A DNA stretch of 64,000 nucleotides, taken from assembly GCA_008711295.1 (NCBI GenBank), contig VUYV01000146.1:62001-126000 (forward strand), read 5' to 3'. The DNA comes from Anarhynchus alexandrinus (lineage: Eukaryota > Chordata > Aves > Charadriiformes > Charadriidae). Each line of letters opens with the position of its first letter. The stretch's first letter is position 1. The translations under genes and the position numbers were made by a program. The notes under the pieces are model-generated. The model ran no database searches. It was not told the DNA's origin and worked only from the letters and a program-made list of their open reading frames with translations. This document shows positions 62,665 to 64,000 of this stretch, piece after piece.

Positions 62665-64000
62665 TGTTATGGCTTGAGAAACCCACAACAATTTATTGCC
62701 ATTTAGACAATTATTCTCTCACCCAATAACCCCTTCCCACTGGGGAAGGGGAATTGGGAAAAACAAGGAAACCCAAGGGTTGAAATACAAACAGATTTAA
62801 TAGAATAAGACTAGATAGTTAACATTAATAATACTAAAGAAGCAATATTGATCCTGATACCAATACAAAATATACAAGGATTATACTCAGCCAATTCTAT
62901 CAGTAGGAAGCTGTGCACTCCCAGCAGCGGACAGCAAATGTCGGACACTGCGAGCGCTACTTGACACGCTATGGAGCAGTGTCAAGTTGGAGGCCTCTAA
63001 CCAGTGGTGTCCCACAGGGGTCAATACTCGGTCCAATCTTGCTTAACATATTCATCAATGACCTGGATGAGGGGACAGTGTAGCCTCAGCAAGTTCACTG
63101 ATGATACCAAACTGGGAGGGGTGGCTGACACTCCAGAGGGCCGCGCTGCCATCCAGTGTGACCTGGACAGGCCGGAGAGCTGGGCAGAGAAGAACCTAAT
63201 GAGGTTCAACAGAGCAAGTGCAGGGTCCTGCACCTGGGGAGGAAGAATGCTAGGCACCAGTATAGGTTAGGGGTGGACTGCTGGAGAGAGTCCAGCGCAG
63301 GGCAACTAAGATGATTGAGGGATTAGAGCATCTCCCTTACGAGGAAAGGCTGAGAGAGCTGGGACTCTTTAGCCTGGAGAAGAGAAGGCTGAGGGGAGAC
63401 CTTATTATTGCGTACAAGCATCTAAAGGGTGGGTTGAAGGAGGATGGAGCCAGACTCTTTTCAGTGGTTCCCAGTGACAGGACGAGGGGCAATGGGCACA
63501 AGTTGGAACATAGGAAGTTCCATTCAAATACACGGAAAAACTTCTTTACGGTTAGAGTGACAGAGCACTGGCAAAGGCTGCCCAGGGAGGCTGTGGAGTC
63601 CCCTTCTCTGGAGATTTTCAAGACCTGCCTGGATGCAGTCCTGAGTAATGTGCTCGAGGCAATCCTGCTTTAGCAGGGGAGATGGACTAGATGATCTCTA
63701 GAGGTCCCTTCCAGCTCTGAAAATTCCATGATTCCGTGATTCAGGAGGAAGGGAAGGCCTCAAGGGTTCAGCACCAAGGTAAGAAGTTCTCAGGATCGCA
63801 ACCATTGAGGGAGAGAGAACTTCACAGCAAACTTTCTAATTTATATTGAATGTGACATTCATGGTATGAAATAATCCTGTTGGCCATCTTGGGTCAAGTG
63901 CCCAGGTCTCACTCCTCATCCCTGCACTTGGCAAGCTCAAAAACAGGGAGACCTCAAAACCCCCATACCATAGCTGGCTGTAAAGTAAATATTTTCACAA
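62665..64000 (-). mobile_element. Endogenous retroviral LTR (ERVL-like), interrupted by a CR1 insertion; may continue past the right edge
   Basis: On the minus strand the element ends in CAAGCCATAACA at 62665 (plus-strand TGTTATGG), the usual CA end of an LTR. A polyadenylation hexamer AATAAA (minus) lies at 62692-62697, close to that end. A TATAAA box (minus) lies at 63840-63845. In between it reads like avian LTRs I recognise, with a GGGAAGGGGTTATTGGG-type segment and a GACCCAAGATGGCCAACAGG segment near 63880. It is split by CR1 at about 62960-63742. Just outside the CA end there is no TGG primer-binding site, so this is a solo or 3' LTR and not a 5' LTR. No retroviral genes are visible. 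Family assignment is from memory. Confidence 0.7.
62960..63742 (+). mobile_element. CR1 LINE nested in the LTR, ORF2 end plus 3' UTR, with an internal deletion
   Basis: From about 63003 the frame reads [20 protein letters not shown], a reverse-transcriptase block. A small deletion near 63080 shifts frame into LSKFTDDTKLGG (catalytic box, Thr in place of the usual Ala), VADTPEGRAAIQCDLDRPES and ESWAEKNLMRFN. At about 63270 the sequence jumps straight to [15 protein letters not shown] sequence, so a few hundred bases of the usual ORF2 are missing. It continues with [36 protein letters not shown] and [20 protein letters not shown]. It ends in CCTTCCAGCTCTGAAAATTCC and the ATTCCATGATTCCGTGATTC terminal repeat at 63742. 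The 5' boundary near 62960 is approximate. Defective. Confidence 0.9.

Noticed and set aside
1..64000. CRISPR arrays, bacterial operons, rRNA or tRNA clusters, intact viral genes
   Set aside because: None seen. The sequence is vertebrate nuclear DNA with introns and LINEs, and the only virus-derived part is an LTR without genes.

Overview
This is eukaryotic, almost certainly avian, nuclear DNA. The repeats are CR1 LINEs whose 3' ends carry the ATTCTATG-type 8-bp repeat, plus an LTR of the kind common in bird genomes. Overall repeat load is low. The one gene I recognise is the 3' end of CNTNAP2 (CASPR2) on the plus strand. No bacterial-style genes, operons, CRISPR arrays or intact viral genes are visible.

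Layout. 1-372: a minus-strand CR1 fragment running off the left edge. 373-8347: intron, with a perfect palindrome near 4.9 kb and a GC-rich block with a 3 x 23-bp minisatellite at 7.5-8.0 kb. 8348-8578: antepenultimate coding exon (end of the last laminin-G domain). 8579-24191: a 15.6-kb intron with a CR1 3' end (18.7-19.1 kb) and a perfect 21-bp hairpin (21.7 kb). 24192-24263: a 72-nt exon (extracellular stalk and start of the membrane helix). 24264-26022: a short intron. 26023-26222: last coding exon (membrane helix, protein 4.1-binding segment, C-terminal EWLI PDZ ligand). From 26223: the 3' UTR, probably about 5 kb, with two G-quadruplex motifs starting 7 nt after the stop and a third about 545 nt after it.

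From about 31.4 kb to 62.66 kb I find no gene. This apparently intergenic DNA holds two perfect two-copy tandem duplications (47 bp and 68 bp), a CR1 remnant, AT-rich and alternating purine-pyrimidine low-complexity tracts, and a 113-bp inverted-repeat element. 62665-64000 is a minus-strand endogenous retroviral LTR interrupted by a plus-strand CR1 that has its own internal deletion.

The three coding exons join in frame. Both introns interrupt a codon after its first base (phase 1). Together they encode about the last 166 residues of a type I membrane protein that organises potassium channels at juxtaparanodes and synapses. I found no clearly new biological system. The best leads are the G-quadruplex cluster after the CNTNAP2 stop, the frame-neutral 72-nt stalk exon, a possible alternative start region just upstream of the 8348 exon, and the perfect intronic hairpin.
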